From contig JAOCPU010000076.1 in assembly GCA_035772785.1 (NCBI GenBank), forward strand, positions 46,261 through 110,260: a stretch of DNA of 64,000 bases. Reading direction: 5' to 3'. Position numbers and translations under genes: made by a program. The notes below the pieces were generated by a model. It saw only the letters and a program-made list of their open reading frames with translations, was not told where the DNA came from and made no database searches. Below are positions 60,900-64,000 of the stretch, piece after piece (position 1 is the first letter of the stretch; every line of letters starts with the position of its first letter). Source of the DNA: Phlebiopsis flavidoalba. Taxonomy: Eukaryota > Basidiomycota > Agaricomycetes > Polyporales > Phanerochaetaceae.

Positions 60900-62560
60900 A
60901 CGAGTTGCGGATACATTGGAACAACCAGGGTTTTACCAGTGTCCTCGACCGAAAACACATCTTATTAGTCCAAGTGTTCCATAGGGCCTGTAAGGACCGG
61001 TGTGTCGGAACAATGGTAATGGGTCGCCTAGGAAGGCCTTCAGCAAATGAATTGTCGCTTCTTCTGAGTTGTCTATTCAGGTTGTCAGAATCTATTACAA
61101 AGGATCATTTTATTCGGGAACTTACAGAACGGAAGCTTGGGGGGGGAAGAAGTGATGCACGACATGATAATGCGCTGCACCTATGAAGGAAGCAAACTTT
61201 CCAGCCCAGCCCACAGGAAATGTTGCGCATGCAATTGTAGGCCGCAGCCACCTCGCACGAAATTCCACTCCGAGTGCGATAGCGGGGAATGGTGACGTCC
61301 GTGTTGCTGGAGATACGTCAAGGTCACAAACCAGTGACTGACGAGCAGCCACGGATTCCGTAGAACTTCATCACAGGTTTCGACTCCCCACTGTGTGTGG
61401 AAAGAACGCCAGCACTGTGTATGCCATCGCAGAAATTCAATATCGGAAATGAGGGGAACGTCACGCCACTGCGTCGGGAAGTCAAGAATCGCCATGATCC
61501 TGCAGTTTGGAAACGTTAGAGGGGATGAGAAGGGGTTCAAGACGCGACGTTATGCCTGTACGGTGCTGCGCCCACTGTTGCGCCATGCCAATGCAACCAT
61601 TGACCGGTCTTGCCGTGAAAGTGACTACACACACAAAGCATTAGCAAGCTAACAGAATACTGGACTGAAACGTAGGTTCACATAAATAGGATAGGGGGTA
61701 CGCAAATAGCTGTCTGGATACTAGCGTCAAAAGATTGTAGAGAGGTGCGTCACCCAGGACGTGGGTCATCCAGGATGTTGCCCATTGACTGAAGAGGACA
61801 TTTCGGATCTGGTCTTGTTTGGGAATGTATGGTGTCGTCCTTTTCCATACTTGCATTGAATGGATGTGTGTAACATGTGGTGTACCATGGTGAGGATCGC
61901 TTCCATGTAAGATATGGCTGCTCCACACGAGCCGTGTGTGCCATCTACGGAAAAGGGTCAGCAAAGGGGAGATTACAGAGCACTTCTGCTCACGTATCGC
62001 CACAGCATTACACACTAGCGCGCTGTCGGAAAGTGCGCCATGTCCGCACTAACTCTCATTTAGCATCCTCGCACGATAGGAACCAGCGAAAACGCCACTT
62101 GAACCTCGTGCCCGATGACCCACAAACCCATGAGGATCAAACTCTGCACGGACCAGCTGCGCACTCGAAGTAAGCTCAACGTTGACATGGCGCGGAAAAT
62201 TACGTACACTATGCACGCCGCACCCACAGGGCCCACCGAAGACGAGTTTCACGCGTAATTGCCTTGGGTGCGTTATGTTGGCGAGTAGCCAAGGCGCCCT
62301 CGATGAGACGGGATCGATGCGAGACGCAAGAGAGGGACGGCCATAAAGGGCCATCCGACCACGTTCCGCGCGCAAAGTAGCCACACTCCAAGCCATGAGT
62401 TGCATGCTCACCACTCCTCCCCCTTTCCTCCCTCTGAAACAGTATTGAAACAGGTGAGGCAATCAATGGTACGCGGCGTATTTTCATCCAGAGCCTGGCT
62501 ACGTCGAACTACAACAATGAAGCTTTCCATCTTCATCCATTCAAAGTCTCGAATAAAGGA
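60900..62560 (-). CDS. Delta-12-type fatty acid desaturase, copy 3
   Basis: The gene is identified from its 3' end backwards. VEDTG with an upstream ALWNTW lies at about 60985-60935, and His box 3 HYHVVHHFF (about 61166-61140) is intact. Upstream are LLVSHWFVTLTYLQ (about 61350-61310), GDAPLYNLLTL (about 61760-61720) and SMEKDDT (about 61850). WSVQSLILMGLWVIGHE (about 62156-62106) follows an intron (about 62206-62157). Box 1, normally HECGH, reads HEVQV, and box 2 cannot be found as HxxHH in the expected place (about 61895-61870, HHGTPHVTHPF in mixed frames). The N-terminal core appears as MKIRR with VP (about 62490-62470), equivalent to SIDDIRRAIP in copy 2. The start is not determined. Loss of box 1 and 2 ligands may be sequence error, or a real loss of activity. 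Confidence 0.72.
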
Positions 62561-64000
62561 CCACACCACGACCCTCGGTGGTTGGAATACTTGAACCTAA
62601 AAATCAAGGTGGATGTCGTCGGCGAGAGGCTTTTGCTTACTGAGGTAACGGCTGATGCCCATCGTGAGGAGTCGGATGCCGTGAGTCTAAAGGTGAAGAA
62701 GGGGAGTGTGGAGGATAGGGGTCAAACGTCAACCCGGAGAGAACAACCGCTGCTTCCGAGATATAAACTTGACGACCATCGAGACCTCAGCCTAAAGAAG
62801 AATGTACGACAAAGCTGTCGACCGCTTCACGGAGATGAACATGAACGGTCTCCTGATGGTGCGGCGACTGTGACCCGGATGCGTTTCATAAGTTTAAGGA
62901 ACCATAGCATCAGCTTCGTGGGGAGGCATCAAGCACTGCCAGGGTGATTCAGCCCTGGCAAGCGTTTGGCGATCATCCCAAACGATGATTGGAGATCTGC
63001 TTGGAGTTCATCCTTGCCATCGGCTCGCACACGCCAAGACGCGCCTGGAAAACGGTCTGGTTTAACTCTTGGTCAGATGCATATAGATAGAAGATTGTCC
63101 TACGGGAGAGGTGCATAGATAGACTCACGACCCAAGTGTCAGACGGACTTTATTTATTCCTGTACTCCACCGCCAGCGCTGATCTCGTTTAGGTCGTTAG
63201 GTGTCCTTAAGTAAAAGTTGTTTGTGTCAGGCGCGGAAAGACCGGTCGCATTTCACCGCACCGCCGTCATGCCCGATTACCACGGTCCATCAACGAGGTA
63301 GCAGTGTGTGCGTGAAAGGATTTAAGTTGGCCACAATTCGACACAATCACAAGCAAAAGTAGGACCACACTAGGCAGTACTTATGATAGATGCACTCTAC
63401 ACGAATGTTCGTTGCAGGCGGTGCCCTGGGTGAGCAGATCGTTGTGGCTGCTTGTACGTGCTTAGCTATCAGACAGGACTCGAACTTAACCCAGAGCCAC
63501 GTTTGTACACAGCCACATTCATCTTGTCGCAGCAGGTAGACCACATTGCACGCGAGCTCGAGAGTCTGCGGTCAATCCGCAGATCCGATGTCCGAGTCCG
63601 TCCCGTCGGTGTTAGTAGTTCCGCGCCCTCGCCCATAGCCATACTTTTGTACCACAGGATGAAGGGCGGGTGAAAGCTCCGTTCATCATAGAGAAGCATG
63701 CAAACATAGGCATGTCACTTAGGGACCCGGTTGTGCTGCGAAGTAGTGCACAGGGCAGGAGGGGGGATGTGATAGTGCTGCACGATAATGTCAGAATGAA
63801 TAGCATGCTGAGCGATGTTTCCGGTCGACTCGTGGGCCGTACATTTATCTTTGAGCAAAGGTCTTGTGCCGAGGGACGTATGTACTCCTTCCAGTTTCAT
63901 CGGGCTTGAAGACCTTTGTCAGGTGGTTTATCCGAGGAATGCCCTGGATGTGCTGATGGCAACATGGGCGTGCTTCTTACGTAATGCGCCAAAATCCCGG
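62561..64000. other. Right-edge region, no recognised gene
   Basis: A plus frame of 121 codons (62582-62947) is rich in Lys, Arg and Glu and begins where the 5' end of desaturase copy 3 should lie on the other strand. A plus frame at 63670-63909 (79 codons) and opposed frames at 63452-63699 show no motif. Nothing can be assigned. Confidence 0.35.

Noticed and set aside
63469..63699. Minus frame with PTGRTRTSDLRIDRR
   Set aside because: The motif-like string resembles chance translations often seen in draft genomes, and the opposite strand is equally open; no gene supported.
1..64000. CRISPR arrays, bacterial operons, rRNA genes
   Set aside because: No regularly spaced repeats and no rRNA-like conserved stretch were seen; spliced genes and the tRNA show nuclear fungal DNA.

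Overview
This window is nuclear DNA of a filamentous basidiomycete, most likely an Agaricomycete. The genes are cut by short GT...AG introns of about 50-60 nt. One tRNA-Cys is present. The proteins include an importin-13/Kap122-type karyopherin, an Hpc2/ubinuclein histone-chaperone subunit, a fungal adenylate-forming reductase, and repeated copies of a multi-pass membrane protein that looks like the basidiomycete DUF6534 family. Conserved protein blocks run cleanly and then continue in another frame after one or two bases, in almost every gene, including housekeeping genes. No long gene is one open frame. I therefore give each gene as the span over which conserved blocks and splice sites follow each other, and I treat outer boundaries as approximate unless stated.

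Layout. 0.8-2.1 kb (-): an Lpx1-like alpha/beta hydrolase. 2.6 kb: tRNA-Cys(GCA). 2.9-7.1 kb (+): importin-13-like karyopherin. 8.3-10.9 kb (+): long-chain acyl-CoA synthetase. 11.3-23.2 kb: four diverged copies of the DUF6534-like membrane protein gene, one on + and three on -. 24.8-27.4 kb (+): Hpc2/ubinuclein-like subunit. 28.2-33.9 kb (+): two more DUF6534-like copies. 35.8-39.5 kb (+): two tandem hormone-sensitive-lipase-type hydrolases with an inverted repeat between them. 39.9-44.3 kb (-): adenylate-forming reductase (A-T-R). 46.2-47.1 kb (-): Mpo1-like (DUF962) protein. 48.7-50.4 kb (-), 55.4-57.0 kb (+) and 60.9-62.6 kb (-): three delta-12-type fatty acid desaturases. 57.9-59.3 kb (-): zinc alcohol dehydrogenase lying between desaturases 2 and 3. 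The stretches 13.4-15.9, 33.9-35.8, 51.8-55.4 and 62.6-64.0 kb hold no gene I recognise.

How the genes may work together. From 35.8 to 62.6 kb nearly every recognisable gene acts on acyl chains or their carbonyl products: esterases/lipases, a carboxylate reductase, an alcohol dehydrogenase, a 2-hydroxy-fatty-acid oxidation protein and three desaturases. An acyl-CoA synthetase and a peroxisomal-lipase-like hydrolase lie farther left. This could be a lipid-derived (polyene, polyacetylene, fatty aldehyde or alcohol) metabolite locus. That is inference from neighbourhood only. The DUF6534-like array is a local family expansion with no known function.
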